From the NCBI RefSeq assembly GCF_026991495.1, contig NZ_JALXBJ010000021.1, forward strand, positions 1 to 60,804: 60,804 bases of DNA. Reading direction: 5' to 3'. Numbering within the stretch: position 1 is the first letter of the stretch; every line of letters begins with the position of its first letter. Below, piece after piece: positions 49,418-59,073 of this stretch. The DNA is from Thermococcus sp. GTDB lineage: Archaea > Methanobacteriota_B > Thermococci > Thermococcales > Thermococcaceae. The notes beneath the pieces are model-generated. The model had not been told where the DNA came from. It searched no databases and worked only from the letters and a program-made list of their open reading frames with translations. The position numbers were made by a program, and so were the translations under genes.

Positions 49418-51495
49418 GTTTGGCGGCGGCCATTCTCCTGATTTTTCTCTCGTCTGCCTCCCCATATGGAAGCCTTCTCATGCTTTGGTACCTGGGCTTC
49501 CTTTCAATGAGAGGTTTTGAGCTTGAGACTAAGCTCCTCTTAGGCCCGGCGGCCGGCTTTGTCGTGGCCATAATCCTTATGCACGCGGTGAGCTTCACAG
49601 GCCTTTCCCTCTCCACCGTGGTTTTTGTGGCTTATTTCCTCCTCCTTATCCTCTCCGCAACGGAGAACTGGGAAGAAGCCCTGAATTTTGGGAGAATTGA
49701 CCGTTTTGCGGTTGCAATCTTAATTTTTTCTGTTCTGTTCTCGGCGGGGATGAAACTGCCCTTCCTCCAGATACCATCGTATCCCGGAGGGGTTGGTTCG
49801 GATTCGATATTCCACGCCTACAAATCCCAGGAGATCCTTGCTGAGGGAACTGTCTTCATCAAAAGAAACCCCCTGAACCTTCCAATGTTCCTCAGCTACC
49901 CAGCGGGCTACCACTCCCTCATAGCCTTCATAAGCCTGGCAAGTGGAAGCACCGTTCCCATCTCCATGAAAGCCCTGAAGCTCTTCGTATGGATCCTCCT
50001 TCCCCTCGGAACATACACCCTCGGGAAGGGCATCCTCGGGCGGAGAGCTGGTCTGGCCGCGGCCTCCCTCATGCCCCTTTCCTACATGTTCTACTACTAC
50101 TTGAACTACTCCCTCCAACATATGTTCCTTGACTATTATCTCTTCTTAAGCGCCCTAACCGTCGTCCAGAGGGTTAAAAGGAAGCTTTCACTCCTCCTCT
50201 GGGGGTCTCTGCTTGCGTTCTCAGTTCTCGTTGTCCACCCTTACGTTTACCTCCTCTTTATTGCTTACGTTGGCTTTCTGGCCATGCTGTCCCCCTCGGA
50301 ATGGCGGCAGAAACTCTGGCTGTACGCTACGGTGGTCGGGGTCAGTCTTGTGCTCTACTTCGCCCTTGAATACCCCATGAGGCTCCCTGTTGGACATTAC
50401 GCAGGGGCCGTTTTCAACAGGCCCGCGTATTCATTTAAGGACAACCCTCACTGGTTCGCCTGGATCCTTCGGGAGACCTTCTGGAATCACGGCCAGTTCG
50501 TCCTTCTACCCTTCTACGTTGTGGGCATTTTTGCGCTTAGGAGGAGGGGGCTCCCGCTCCTCCTGACCCTCGCCTACGACCTCTTCCTTGTTTTGAATAA
50601 GATGTGGTTTCACGTTCCTGTCCCGTATTACTCCTCTATCTGGAGCTCTGAAAGGGTATACGTGCTCATAACACCCCTGCTTCCAATAGTCTCCGGCGCT
50701 GGAATGTCAGTGACTTTTTCAGTGGTAGGATTTAGGAGGAAATTCCTCGCGGGGGTAATTGCCCTGCTCATAATCCCCTCCTTTTACGTGAACCTGACCA
50801 ACTACTCGCACGAGGAGTGCTCCGTCCTAAGTGGGCCCGCACTCAATGCAATGTCCTTCATTGGGAGGAGGATCGACGAAGGAACGATCTACATAGGCAA
50901 CTTCAAGGACTCCGGCTACTGGATTCCGTTAATGACGGGTAAAAGGATAATAAGGGTGTCCACGCCTCCGGAGAGGGGTGTTCTGTACGTTGATGGAAGG
51001 GGATATGGAGATCTGCGCGTGAACCCCATAAACCCGCTGGAAGCCTGGAAGAGGGGTTCCCTGTTATACTATCATGGGAACATATGGCTTTTTAGGATCC
51101 CTGGAAGTGAGGATAATCCAGCGGCCTTCAGAAACCTGACGGCTGAGCTATCCCTTAGAGATGCCACTATTGACGCAAAGAAAAGAAGCGACTGGAGGTA
51201 TTTCGTCTACGGTTTCCTGCTGAGGCATCCCGCGGTGTTGGAGGGTATGATACTCGGCGAGTGGAACGGCGTTTTCTCAATGAGGAATACCTCTTACATC
51301 ATGTTCATCCCGCTAAGGAACTACACCTCCCTCTCAATTGAGGGGCTCAGTGAAAACGCAAGCGTTTACCTGAACGGCTTGCTTATAGGGACCCTGGGGA
51401 GGAGAATCACCTTCAAAGGGAGAATTAGGGCCGGCAGACCGTGCATCATAAAATTTGTTGGGAACGTGATGATAGAAAGGATCAGCCTGAGTTGA
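49390..51495 (+). CDS. large membrane protein, GT-C glycosyltransferase-like
   Basis: A 701-residue protein with about 12-13 membrane helices and a C-terminal soluble beta domain. A loop GGVGSDSIFHAYKSQEILAEG (about residues 135-155) holds the Asp/His often seen in the first outer loop of GT-C enzymes, and FLSYPAGYHSL follows, the layout of archaeal DUF2206-like or Wzy-like sugar enzymes. No exact family is asserted. Start ATG 49390 lies in the end of the GT39-type gene, so the two are coupled and probably work on the same glycan. Its end overlaps the convergent pilin-like gene by 14 bp. Confidence 0.7.
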   Translation: MLLPRTALVGLAAAILLIFLSSASPYGSLLMLWYLGFLSMRGFELETKLLLGPAAGFVVAIILMHAVSFTGLSLSTVVFVAYFLLLILSATENWEEALNFGRIDRFAVAILIFSVLFSAGMKLPFLQIPSYPGGVGSDSIFHAYKSQEILAEGTVFIKRNPLNLPMFLSYPAGYHSLIAFISLASGSTVPISMKALKLFVWILLPLGTYTLGKGILGRRAGLAAASLMPLSYMFYYYLNYSLQHMFLDYYLFLSALTVVQRVKRKLSLLLWGSLLAFSVLVVHPYVYLLFIAYVGFLAMLSPSEWRQKLWLYATVVGVSLVLYFALEYPMRLPVGHYAGAVFNRPAYSFKDNPHWFAWILRETFWNHGQFVLLPFYVVGIFALRRRGLPLLLTLAYDLFLVLNKMWFHVPVPYYSSIWSSERVYVLITPLLPIVSGAGMSVTFSVVGFRRKFLAGVIALLIIPSFYVNLTNYSHEECSVLSGPALNAMSFIGRRIDEGTIYIGNFKDSGYWIPLMTGKRIIRVSTPPERGVLYVDGRGYGDLRVNPINPLEAWKRGSLLYYHGNIWLFRIPGSEDNPAAFRNLTAELSLRDATIDAKKRSDWRYFVYGFLLRHPAVLEGMILGEWNGVFSMRNTSYIMFIPLRNYTSLSIEGLSENASVYLNGLLIGTLGRRITFKGRIRAGRPCIIKFVGNVMIERISLS

Positions 51496-51679
51496 GGTTG
51501 CTTGAGACCTCGCTGAGGATTTTCCGGTTCAGAGTCTGTTCGTCAGAGGAGAGGGAGCTGGCGAGATGCTCTTGGCCTCCCCTGATTACTTTGATGTAAT
51601 AGAGGCTCCACACAATTACAATCAGCACGAGACCCACCATCAGCAGATACTCAACGGCACCCTGAGCCCGGTACTTCAT
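51482..51679 (-). CDS. class III signal peptide (type IV pilin-like) protein
   Basis: A 65-residue protein MKYRAQGAVEYLLMVGLVLIV...: short basic leader, QGAVEYL at the processing site and a hydrophobic helix. This is the archaeal class III signal peptide (pilin) motif cut before the Gln by an EppA/PibD-type prepilin peptidase. The remaining 40 residues are hydrophilic and helical. A single subunit or minor pilin is likely. Confidence 0.85.
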   Translation of the reverse strand: MKYRAQGAVEYLLMVGLVLIVIVWSLYYIKVIRGGQEHLASSLSSDEQTLNRKILSEVSSNLNSG

Positions 51680-51798
51680 GTTTCCACCCCATGCTGAAGC
51701 ACACCGTAGAGTGTACAGTTAAAAACTTAAAAAGTTAACGAGTATGAATATTTATAAAACAAAGTCATTAAAAAATGTCATGGTGTCTGATGGGGTTA

Positions 51799-51978
51799 TC
51801 AGCTGAGGGCGCTGCTGAGCTCACTGCTGACGGCGTTGTTGAGCTGGCTCTGGCCGGAGCTTATGGTCTGGCCGGTGCTGCTTGCCGAACCTCTGAGGTA
51901 TTTAATAACCACTGCAACTATTATGAGGGCCGCTGCAATCATAAAGAGGTACTCGATTGCACCCTGGGCCTTCCTCAT
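51799..51978 (-). CDS. class III signal peptide (type IV pilin-like) protein
   Basis: A 59-residue protein MRKAQGAIEYLFMIAAALIIVAVVIKYLRG with the same QGAIEYL signature and a short Ser/Gln/Asn-rich tail. ATG 51978 (or 51981) follows a weak site. Its promoter lies around 52030 (minus CATTTAAATTC). It is a paralogue of the preceding pilin-like gene in the same orientation, separated by 119 bp containing another TATA-like ATATTTATAAAAC. Confidence 0.85.
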   Translation of the reverse strand: MRKAQGAIEYLFMIAAALIIVAVVIKYLRGSASSTGQTISSGQSQLNNAVSSELSSALS

Positions 51979-52221
51979 CATTCTACATCACCCCCTTAGA
52001 GTTATCTCAAAAGTATTCTCCGTGGGGGAATTTAAATGCCTTTCTCCCCAATTTTGCCGGATGTTCTACCAAAATTGAGGAGAGGAGGTGTAAGGTTAAC
52101 AAGCCAGAAAAACTTTTGCGGAACTTACAAGCTGAGTGCATACGGATTGGATACATATCAAATGTGGTTTCCACATGTTAGGTTAAGTCCTGATTGGCGC
52201 CCTCCCGATTATCGAAACAAC

Positions 52222-52261
52222 CTTTATATATTTTTTGGAGAAATAACATTGAGGAGGCATA
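52222..52261 (+). promoter_or_regulatory. promoter and ribosome binding site of the 52262 gene
   Basis: TATA box CTTTATATAT at 52222-52231 followed by GAGGAGG at 52251-52257 just before ATG 52262. The remainder of the 280-bp gap from 51982 holds no gene I can support. Confidence 0.6.
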
Positions 52262-52828
52262 ATGAAGCTTATACACGTCTCCAGCGAGTCCGCGAGCGTT
52301 GAGGAGTGCGTTAAAGAGTTCCAGAACAGGTTTAAGCAGCTTCTTCATCCCCCAGAGAGTTACATTAAAGATGCCCAAATTAACCTGACGTTCGGTGCCT
52401 TCATGCACCTTTCGATGACCCTCCTCGTTGATCCCACGAGAACGGGAGGGGGGCTGATAATAGAGCACGCGTCGGGGGGTAGGGATCGGGCGATACGGGA
52501 GGTTCTCGAGAGGATAAACGCGAGGATAAAAAACGCCGAGGTTGTGGCGTTCAGGATTGGAACTTATACAACCCCCGTGACGAGGAGGACGTACGCGGTC
52601 GGGGTCGTCGTTTTCAACTCTATTCCCAAGGTTGAGGGGGAGAGACTTGAGACGTCCAGCAGGAGGAAGGTGATAGCGCACGTTCTTGAGCTCTTCGATT
52701 ACAACCCCAAGGTTCTGAACATCTCGGAGCTTTCGAGGGTCTTTGGGGTCTCAAGGGACACGATATACTACGACATAGAGCAGATACTGAAGGAGAGGGC
52801 TATCCCGTATAGAAAGGAACGGGTGTGA
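52262..52828 (+). CDS. putative HTH DNA-binding protein of unknown function
   Basis: A 188-residue protein. The C-terminal 55 residues hold an HTH (LNISELSRVFGVSRDTIYYDIEQILKER, about residues 157-184). The N-terminal ~130 residues (KLIHVSSESASVEECVKEFQNRFKQLL; RTGGGLIIEHASGGRDRAIREVLERINARIK; FRIGTYTTPVTRRTYAVGVVVFNS) form a domain I do not recognise. The C-terminal HTH suggests a regulator. It is convergent with, and overlaps by 29 bp, the site-2 protease gene. Confidence 0.65.
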   Translation: MKLIHVSSESASVEECVKEFQNRFKQLLHPPESYIKDAQINLTFGAFMHLSMTLLVDPTRTGGGLIIEHASGGRDRAIREVLERINARIKNAEVVAFRIGTYTTPVTRRTYAVGVVVFNSIPKVEGERLETSSRRKVIAHVLELFDYNPKVLNISELSRVFGVSRDTIYYDIEQILKERAIPYRKERV

Positions 52829-54059
52829 CGGTTATTATGAATATCAGCGCCGCGATTAGTGCCAGTGCCTTTCTACTCAACGGTACTGGTGACACCTCAT
52901 CGAGGGCTCCCGGGTTCCCTGCGGCCCCGAGGAAGAGCACTAAGATCGCCCAGATCGCCCAGCCGGCCCAGTAGTAGCTCATTAGGAGGATGAGGAGGCC
53001 GAGCCCTAAGGTCAGGTATCTGTGGGCCCGCTCGGGCAGGAAGGCCCTGGCAACGTGACCGCCGTCGAGCTGGGCGGCGGGGATCAGGTTCAGGAAGGTC
53101 ACGAAGATCCCAACCCATCCGGCTATCGCAACCGGATGGAGCTGGATCAGGTAGTTGTCACCGCTCCTCGCACCGAGTATCAGCTTTTCCAGCAGGATGA
53201 ACACCAAGTTTGTGCCGAAGTATATCCCCTTTCCGGCGGCGCCGGGGAGGGCGCTCATCGGGATGACCGGGGAGAGCTTGATCCCTATCATCGTCACGGG
53301 GATCGCCACGAGCAGTCCCGCGATGGGCCCGCTGACCCCTAAGTCCACGGCGGCTTTCCTCGTGGGGATGGGCGATTTCACCCTTATTACGGCACCTAAG
53401 GTGCCGAGGAGGTTCGGAAAGGGGATGAAGTAGGGGAATGTGGAGCGGACGTTGTGCATTGAGGCCGCGACCTTATGCCCGAGCTCGTGCGTTCCCAAGA
53501 TCCCCATAACGCTCACGGAGAATGCCACCGCTATTAAATACGGGCTCTGTCTTGTAGGTATGCCGAGGTCAGAGAGAGTGCGGACGTACGAGAGGCCGAG
53601 AACGTAGCCCGCCCACAGCGTCGAGATCAGGGTGAGCACGAAGAGTGTTGCGCCTACGAGAGGGTTGTCCTTCTTCGGCTGCTCGGCCGGGAAGAGGAAG
53701 AGCCTCACCTCGTTTCCTGCCCTCTTGAGGGCGGCCCAGTAGCCGAGGGGTTCGAGCTCAGCTAAAACCGCCTCAAAGTCCTGCTCGTGGATCTCAGTTA
53801 CCCGGAAGACCGCAACCGCCCCCTGAACCTCGATGAGCTCAAGCGAGTAGAACTTCCTGAGGAGGGCCTCGACGTCCGCTCTTATTCCGGCCGCTTCCCC
53901 GGCTTCTTCGCTGGATTCAGGGCTTTCAGAGCCCTCCAAAACCTTCACCAGTATCATATCTCCCCCACACTTGGGGCACGCCCCCTCGAGCAGTGGCTCC
54001 GTCGAGTCCATTACCTCCCTGTGGCCGCAGTTAACGCACTCATAAAGTCCCTTTGGCAT
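52800..54059 (-). CDS. site-2 protease family (M50) membrane metalloprotease
   Basis: A 419-residue intramembrane zinc protease. It has an N-terminal zinc ribbon (YECVNCGHRE ... ACPKCGGD), a ~100-residue soluble domain, then membrane helices containing the catalytic THELGHKVAAS motif (about residue 195) and the third zinc ligand in AAQLDGGHVARAFLP. Such enzymes cut membrane-bound substrates, often anti-sigma-like or signal-peptide remnants. ATG 54059 follows GGAGGGAAAGG; an upstream frame would overlap the neighbour's end. Confidence 0.88.
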   Translation of the reverse strand: MPKGLYECVNCGHREVMDSTEPLLEGACPKCGGDMILVKVLEGSESPESSEEAGEAAGIRADVEALLRKFYSLELIEVQGAVAVFRVTEIHEQDFEAVLAELEPLGYWAALKRAGNEVRLFLFPAEQPKKDNPLVGATLFVLTLISTLWAGYVLGLSYVRTLSDLGIPTRQSPYLIAVAFSVSVMGILGTHELGHKVAASMHNVRSTFPYFIPFPNLLGTLGAVIRVKSPIPTRKAAVDLGVSGPIAGLLVAIPVTMIGIKLSPVIPMSALPGAAGKGIYFGTNLVFILLEKLILGARSGDNYLIQLHPVAIAGWVGIFVTFLNLIPAAQLDGGHVARAFLPERAHRYLTLGLGLLILLMSYYWAGWAIWAILVLFLGAAGNPGALDEVSPVPLSRKALALIAALIFIITVTPVPFYTG

Positions 54060-54099
54060 CCTTTCCCTCCAGTGTAAAGTGGGCGGTGGGGTTAAAAAC

Positions 54100-54513
54100 T
54101 TACCCTCCACCCGAGGGCCTGCCATTCAATACCTCGACTTCCCCCCTGTCCGCGTCCACCCTGACCCTCTCGCCGCTTTTGAGCCTCGAAACATCTATCC
54201 CCTGAACCATCGGGATCCCAGCTATTATGGCCCCGGTGGCGACTATCGTCTCCGCCTCCTCGACTATTATCGCCTTCGGCCCCTTACCGTTCTTTTTGAG
54301 TGCGTAGAGGACGTAGGAGCCAACGGTGGAGCCCTTCCCCCTTGGAAAGGCGAGGATCTTTCCCACGATGCTCTGGCCCTTTATGTCGCTCTCGGCGTCT
54401 GTGACAACGCCCGTCTCCGGGTCTACCCCACCGAGGAAGGAGAGGGGCTTCCTCGACACCACGAGCTCTCCCTCCGCAGTCCCCCCGACGACCTTCCTTC
54501 CCTTCAGCAGCAT
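54100..54513 (-). CDS. phosphomevalonate dehydratase small subunit (aconitase X swivel, DUF126)
   Basis: Small, swivelling domain of the archaeal phosphomevalonate dehydratase, which converts 5-phosphomevalonate to trans-anhydromevalonate 5-phosphate in the archaeal mevalonate pathway for isoprenoid lipids. The 137-residue protein matches DUF126: LSFLGGVDPETGVVTDAESDIKGQSIVGKILAFPRGKGSTVGSYVLY. ATG 54513 follows GAGGTGAGG; GTG 54522 is possible. It follows the large subunit directly. Confidence 0.9.
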   Translation of the reverse strand: MLLKGRKVVGGTAEGELVVSRKPLSFLGGVDPETGVVTDAESDIKGQSIVGKILAFPRGKGSTVGSYVLYALKKNGKGPKAIIVEEAETIVATGAIIAGIPMVQGIDVSRLKSGERVRVDADRGEVEVLNGRPSGGG

Positions 54514-54523
54514 CTCCCTCACC

Positions 54524-55684
54524 TCACGGGGCCTCCTTTATCAGGTTCTCAGCGTCGTCGAGCCTGACTTTGAAGCCAAAGGACCTGAAGTAGAAGGCGG
54601 ACTTCCCACTGTTCGTGGCAATCCCGCGGTACCAGCCCTTTATCGGCGAGACAACGAAACAGGAATCTGGGACTATCTTCCCGTTGTAGCGCTCTATCAC
54701 ATCGGTGTAGCCGAGGGCATCGGAGAGGGCCTTAACGGCCCGGCTCGCGGTTATGAAAAGGGGCACCCTCAGAGGCCTCCCGCGCATGGAGAGCAGCTCG
54801 GCCACCTCCTTGACCTCCGGCAGGGATGCGTGAGGGCAGCCTATGAGAATCATGTCCATCTCACTCCAGTCGTCGCTGAACGCCTCCCTCACCGCCTTCA
54901 GGTCGGAGTCCTCGACGGTTATCTCCTCCAGGTTATCGCCGATTGCACCCCTATACTCAGGGGTCTCCCCCTCAACGTGGTAGAGCGCTACCGAGCCGGT
55001 GGCGGCCATTGCGGCCCCCATCTCCTTCAGGGACTCTGCCCTCTCCGGCCTCAGGTTCTTGAAGTAGGGAACGTCGTTTCCAAGGCTCTTTCCGAGGTGG
55101 TAGCCAAGCGAGGCGTAGTCCACGAAGCTCTTAACTTCCGCCTCGACCTCCACCAAAACGGTAGCTTTTCTGTTCTCCTCAAGGTGTAGCCCGTAGTTGG
55201 GCGTCCTTCCGGCTATTGCCGCCGCGAGGCTTGATGGTCCCCCCTCCCTGTTCGTCCGTGCCCCGATTATCGAGTTGGCGAAGATCACCGCGGAGCTCTC
55301 GCTCCAGGCTATATGGTCGCCGAACTTGGGGAGGTTTGCACCGTAGTAGGGTGTGCAGGTTGAGGTCACCTCTATTCCCATCTCCCTGTAGAGTTCGAGA
55401 ACCTCTCGCTGCTTCTCCATGAAGGCCTCGTCACCGATCCCGGCCGGGTTGAGGGTCGTGTAGACCGAGACCTTGGCGCCTGCCTCCACAAAGTCCCTGA
55501 GGAACTCAACCCCAGCATCGCCTATGTTTTTGTAGGACACCCCGGCTACCTGGGCGCTCTTTATGGGGATGAGGCGGTCGGCCCCGTAGATGTCGCCGAG
55601 GGCTACGAGTATCTCCATCGCCTTCTGAAGGGCGTATCCATACTCCCCCGCTAAGGCCAGCTCCTCCTCCCGGGTCAGGTACAT
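54524..55684 (-). CDS. phosphomevalonate dehydratase large subunit (aconitase X, DUF521)
   Basis: Catalytic Fe-S subunit of the same enzyme, 386 residues. Family marks: MYLTREEELALAGEYGYALQKAMEILVALGDIYGADRLIPIKSAQVAGVSYKN at the start, Cys in STCTPYYGANLPKFG, NSIIGARTNREGG and IGCPHASLPEV, and the SCFVVSPIKG end, where the Cys residues would ligate the cluster. The two genes form an operon with a 1-bp or negative gap. It is the first step unique to the archaeal variant route. Confidence 0.92.
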   Translation of the reverse strand: MYLTREEELALAGEYGYALQKAMEILVALGDIYGADRLIPIKSAQVAGVSYKNIGDAGVEFLRDFVEAGAKVSVYTTLNPAGIGDEAFMEKQREVLELYREMGIEVTSTCTPYYGANLPKFGDHIAWSESSAVIFANSIIGARTNREGGPSSLAAAIAGRTPNYGLHLEENRKATVLVEVEAEVKSFVDYASLGYHLGKSLGNDVPYFKNLRPERAESLKEMGAAMAATGSVALYHVEGETPEYRGAIGDNLEEITVEDSDLKAVREAFSDDWSEMDMILIGCPHASLPEVKEVAELLSMRGRPLRVPLFITASRAVKALSDALGYTDVIERYNGKIVPDSCFVVSPIKGWYRGIATNSGKSAFYFRSFGFKVRLDDAENLIKEAP

Positions 55685-55777
55685 TCACTTCACCGTTTAC
55701 CCTTTGACCGAGGGGTTATAAAACCGCTCCCGCAAACTTTATAAACTCTCGCCCTCTCAGTAGAGAACGGGTCAGAC

Positions 55778-55855
55778 AGCGGGGTGGGGCAGCTAGGAGT
55801 GCCCGCCGGGCTCATAACCCGGAGGTCGGAGGTTCAAATCCTCCCCCCGCTACCA
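55778..55855 (+). tRNA. initiator tRNA-Met (CAT)
   Basis: Acceptor AGCGGGG (55778-55784) pairs with CCCCGCT (55845-55851), A73 at 55852 and CCA at 55853-55855. Anticodon CAT lies in loop CTCATAA, with stem CCGGG/CCCGG containing three consecutive G-C pairs. The A1-U72 pair and the GGG/CCC stem are initiator features. TATA box CTTTATAAAC is at about 55737-55746. Confidence 0.93.
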
Positions 55856-55986
55856 CTTCTCCCGATGTTCATCCCAGAACTTTCGCCATCGCGTTTCGGG
55901 TCACGATTCCACGCTTTCTTTGGGCTCATTTCCCTTGAGAGCCTCGCCGTTTGGAGGGGTTAAGGGTGAATAAGGAAAGCTTTGGA

Positions 55987-58797
55987 TCACTTCTTCCCCA
56001 TTCCGAGCCACGCCCCCAGTCCGACCTGCCGCGTCTTCTGGTAGCGTAGGTCCTCCCCTTTGTAGCCAAAAGCCTTTAGAATCCTCTCCACCGCTGGCAG
56101 AACCTGGTTTTCGATGTAATAGTCTGCATCGTACTTGTGTTTTGTCGGGTCGAACTCGTCCGCCGGAATCGCCCTGTCCCCTATCCTGCCTGAGCCTTTG
56201 AGAACGATGTAGCTGATGACCGTCCCGGGCCGGATTTTAATCCCCTTTGCAGCCAAGCGCTTCGCTATCGCCACGTGCGGGCCGGTGGCCTTGTAGTCCT
56301 TTAGATCACGGGTTATCTGCTCGTGGATAACCAGTTTTTCGGGCGGAACCTCGTACTTGCTCAGCTTTTCCGTCACCTCTTTGACAATCCTTACAGCTTC
56401 CTTAACGTCACCGTGCTTGAGTATAGCCTCAAGAACCCTCGCCTGCGTCTCCTTTGCTATCTCGCTCCAGTCGCGCCGGACTATCTCAAGTCCGCGCGTC
56501 GTTATCTTGCCCTCTTCGTCTATGACCGCGTACTTCTTCTTCGTCACAAAGAAGCCGCGCCTGTAGAACCCCTCGTACTCAAGCTCCAGAAGGCCAGGCA
56601 GTCTGGGGTTGATGTAATCGAGGAACTCCTTAGCCTTCTTTTTGACGGTTTCGGTGTCTGCTCCAGGTATTGTCGCGAAAAAGCCGTCGGTATTGTGAAC
56701 GAGTATTCCGTTGGCAAAGAACCTGTGGGTTTCTTCAACCTCAATGTCGTAGACGTAGCCGTTGTAGGAGATTTCTTCAATCCTCGATGGATTTCTGAAC
56801 CTGACTTCCTGCAAATCGCGGGATGCAATGGTTATCAGTTTCATGTCTGGAGTTTTGAGGATATCAACGGGTTTTATCTCCAAGTATTCTCCATTTAGGT
56901 AGCCGATGAGCGAGTGATCCTCCGTAACATCCAGATACCAGCTGTTGGTCAGCCAGACGCGGTAAATTTTTTTGTCGGTCCTGTGCCTCATGACGTACGG
57001 AACCTTCCTCCACACGAGCCTGCCTCTGTTGTCCAGCGTTAGTGCCTCAACGCCTTCAAGGATGCAGTACTCCTTCCCACCAATCCTGTAATCAACACGC
57101 TGGAAGAGTTTCTCGATTAGAATGAGCTCAATCCTGCCGTTTCTCTTTATGATAATCTCCGTATCACCAGTAACACTATCAGCATAGAGCACCTTAAAGC
57201 CGAATTTCTCCTCTATTTCCCGCATTGTCATCTCAATGTACTGCCTGCCCCAAGCTGTCACGCTCTCGGCACACTCTTTACAGTACCAACGTGCTTTCGC
57301 ATAACCATAGTAACCATAATATGAGTTGGCCAGGATCTTGATGGCGCGCTGCCTGTAATCGAGGAGCTTCCTCTCGATTGGGTCGATGGTGGCCTTCATG
57401 CGCTTCTTTATCTTCTGCCTCTCCTCCAAAAGGTCTCCGAGGAGGCTCGGAATGAAGCCTGGGAAGTCCTTGCAGAACTTATGGCCGACCTCAGGGGCGG
57501 TATCGTACTCCTTGCAATCTTCCCTGTTGAGCGTGTCTGGTGAGATATTATGTGTTATAATTATGGAAGGATATAACGATTTGTAATCTAAATAAGCTAT
57601 GTTCTCCCACAGCCCCCTCTCCGGTTCCTTGACGTAGGCCCCCGTGTAGCTCTCCCTCCTCCTTTCAAGCTCCCTTGCGCTCGGCTTGTTCGGGGCGAGC
57701 TCGTTCCTCTCGTAGGCTTTCCTCAGCAGGAACCACTCGACGAGGTTGCCGGTGCTCGAGCGCGAGACGTCCCAGAGGCTCTGGCCGATTAAACGGGAGA
57801 GCTGGGCCTCCATTGGGAAGAACTCCCTTCCTAACTCAAAGGTAACCTTCGCATCCTCCATAGAGTAGTGGGCGACCCTTTCTAAGCCCTCTCCCGTTTC
57901 CCAGGCCTGCGCTATCTCCTCCGCGTATACCTTCTCCTTCGGCTTTCCGAAGATGGCCTCGTAGACGGCCTCAAGGGTGTAGGTCGGCAGGTTGACGGTG
58001 CGCCTTATGACTGGATAGAGGTCGAAGTGGAGCCTTCCCTTAACTTCAACGGCAAAGCGGTCGCCCATTCTCTGTATCTTCGGCTCACTCCCGTCCCTTC
58101 CGAGGATGAACTTGACGCCGAGCTTCTCCGAGCGCTTCTTGAGGTAGGCGAAGTCGAAGTTGTCGCCGTTGTAGGTTATGAGCACATCGGGATCCTTCTC
58201 CTTCACGACCCTCAGAAAGCGCTTTATCATGTCCTTCTCGGTGGAGACGACATCGACGTACGGCAGGTCGATCTTCTTCCAGGTTATTACGCGCGCTCCC
58301 CCCTCGTCGGCGTAGCTTATCATGAGAACCGGCCCCTCGGCGAACTCCTCGCCCTCGTGGTAGAGGGTCTCTATGTCGAAGGCGAGCATCTTGAGTTTCT
58401 CCTCGCCCTCCATCGGGATTAAGCCTTTGTCTATGAGATAGCGCTTCGCGAAGGGTATGTCGTACTCGTAGATCTCCACAACGTCTGGATGCTTCCTTAT
58501 CCTGTCCCTTATCGCCGGGACGTCCTGGGGGTGGGTGAAGTAGAGCTTCCAGACCTCTATCGGCCTGCCGAGGAACTTCTTCTCCACCTTCTCGGCCCTG
58601 ACGACCCTAACGGTAGTGCCGTGCCTCTCGGCCGTGATTTTCTTGACGTTCTCGATCGCGGAATCGTCCCTCAGGAGGGCGTAGATGTAGGGCTCGAAGT
58701 TTCTGTCGTAGTCTATCTTGAACTCGCCCTTCTCCTTCTTGAAAATCCTAATGACGGGCCTTCCGTTCTCGGTTATGTAGTCTGTATCGAGGATCAT
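55987..58797 (-). CDS. polB: family B DNA polymerase with in-frame mini-intein
   Basis: Replicative/repair polymerase of Thermococcales. Starting at ATG 58797 ([14 protein letters not shown]) the precursor is 936 residues; removing the intein leaves a 774-residue extein, the length of KOD polymerase. Exonuclease acid residues are visible in [15 protein letters not shown] (D141, E143), [11 protein letters not shown] and DAKVTFELG. Polymerase motifs are [11 protein letters not shown] (motif A), [14 protein letters not shown] (motif B) and YAD/TDGFF (motif C, split by the intein). An in-frame GTG 12 nt upstream is less likely as the start. Sites a and b known to hold inteins in relatives are unoccupied here. 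Confidence 0.95.
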   Translation of the reverse strand: MILDTDYITENGRPVIRIFKKEKGEFKIDYDRNFEPYIYALLRDDSAIENVKKITAERHGTTVRVVRAEKVEKKFLGRPIEVWKLYFTHPQDVPAIRDRIRKHPDVVEIYEYDIPFAKRYLIDKGLIPMEGEEKLKMLAFDIETLYHEGEEFAEGPVLMISYADEGGARVITWKKIDLPYVDVVSTEKDMIKRFLRVVKEKDPDVLITYNGDNFDFAYLKKRSEKLGVKFILGRDGSEPKIQRMGDRFAVEVKGRLHFDLYPVIRRTVNLPTYTLEAVYEAIFGKPKEKVYAEEIAQAWETGEGLERVAHYSMEDAKVTFELGREFFPMEAQLSRLIGQSLWDVSRSSTGNLVEWFLLRKAYERNELAPNKPSARELERRRESYTGAYVKEPERGLWENIAYLDYKSLYPSIIITHNISPDTLNREDCKEYDTAPEVGHKFCKDFPGFIPSLLGDLLEERQKIKKRMKATIDPIERKLLDYRQRAIKILANSYYGYYGYAKARWYCKECAESVTAWGRQYIEMTMREIEEKFGFKVLYADSVTGDTEIIIKRNGRIELILIEKLFQRVDYRIGGKEYCILEGVEALTLDNRGRLVWRKVPYVMRHRTDKKIYRVWLTNSWYLDVTEDHSLIGYLNGEYLEIKPVDILKTPDMKLITIASRDLQEVRFRNPSRIEEISYNGYVYDIEVEETHRFFANGILVHNTDGFFATIPGADTETVKKKAKEFLDYINPRLPGLLELEYEGFYRRGFFVTKKKYAVIDEEGKITTRGLEIVRRDWSEIAKETQARVLEAILKHGDVKEAVRIVKEVTEKLSKYEVPPEKLVIHEQITRDLKDYKATGPHVAIAKRLAAKGIKIRPGTVISYIVLKGSGRIGDRAIPADEFDPTKHKYDADYYIENQVLPAVERILKAFGYKGEDLRYQKTRQVGLGAWLGMGKK
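56692..57177 (-). other. mini-intein in PolB at site c (motif C)
   Basis: A 162-residue intein begins with Ser after YAD and ends with VHN followed by extein Thr (TDGFF). Splicing blocks are present: the N-terminal [11 protein letters not shown], block B TEDHSLIG (His), a C-terminal [24 protein letters not shown] with the penultimate His and final Asn. No LAGLIDADG homing endonuclease is present; relatives at this site are often over 500 residues. Removal restores YADTDGFF, the catalytic Asp motif. Confidence 0.95.
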
Positions 58798-58862
58798 GAG
58801 GAACACCAAGAGAAGTTTAAGACTGCATCCTAATAAACCTCACGAGGACACTCAGACTCACT

Positions 58863-59066
58863 TCAAGACGTTGGCGAAGAACGAGAGGATTTTGGCTGTT
58901 TCTTAAGCTCGCCCTTTATCTTAAGGTACTCCTCCTTTGTGAGTGGAAAGTCTTTAGCGGACTGCAGGAAGGAATTGACGAGCTTGACCTGTTGTCTAAA
59001 CACCCTATCCGGATTCTCCTTCAGCTTTTTCACGTAGAGCCGTATAAAGGCCAGTCTCTCATCCAT
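58863..59066 (-). CDS. small helical protein paired with the nucleotidyltransferase
   Basis: A 67-residue basic helical protein: DERLAFIRLYVKKLKENPDRVFRQQVKLVNSFLQSAKDFPLTKEEYLKIKGELKK. It directly follows the nucleotidyltransferase gene (8 bp gap). ATG 59066 is chosen since the earlier in-frame start would overlap that gene. Gene pairs of an NTase with a small helical partner often work as toxin-antitoxin modules; that role is inferred. Confidence 0.7.
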   Translation of the reverse strand: MDERLAFIRLYVKKLKENPDRVFRQQVKLVNSFLQSAKDFPLTKEEYLKIKGELKKQPKSSRSSPTS

Positions 59067-59073
59067 GTCACGT

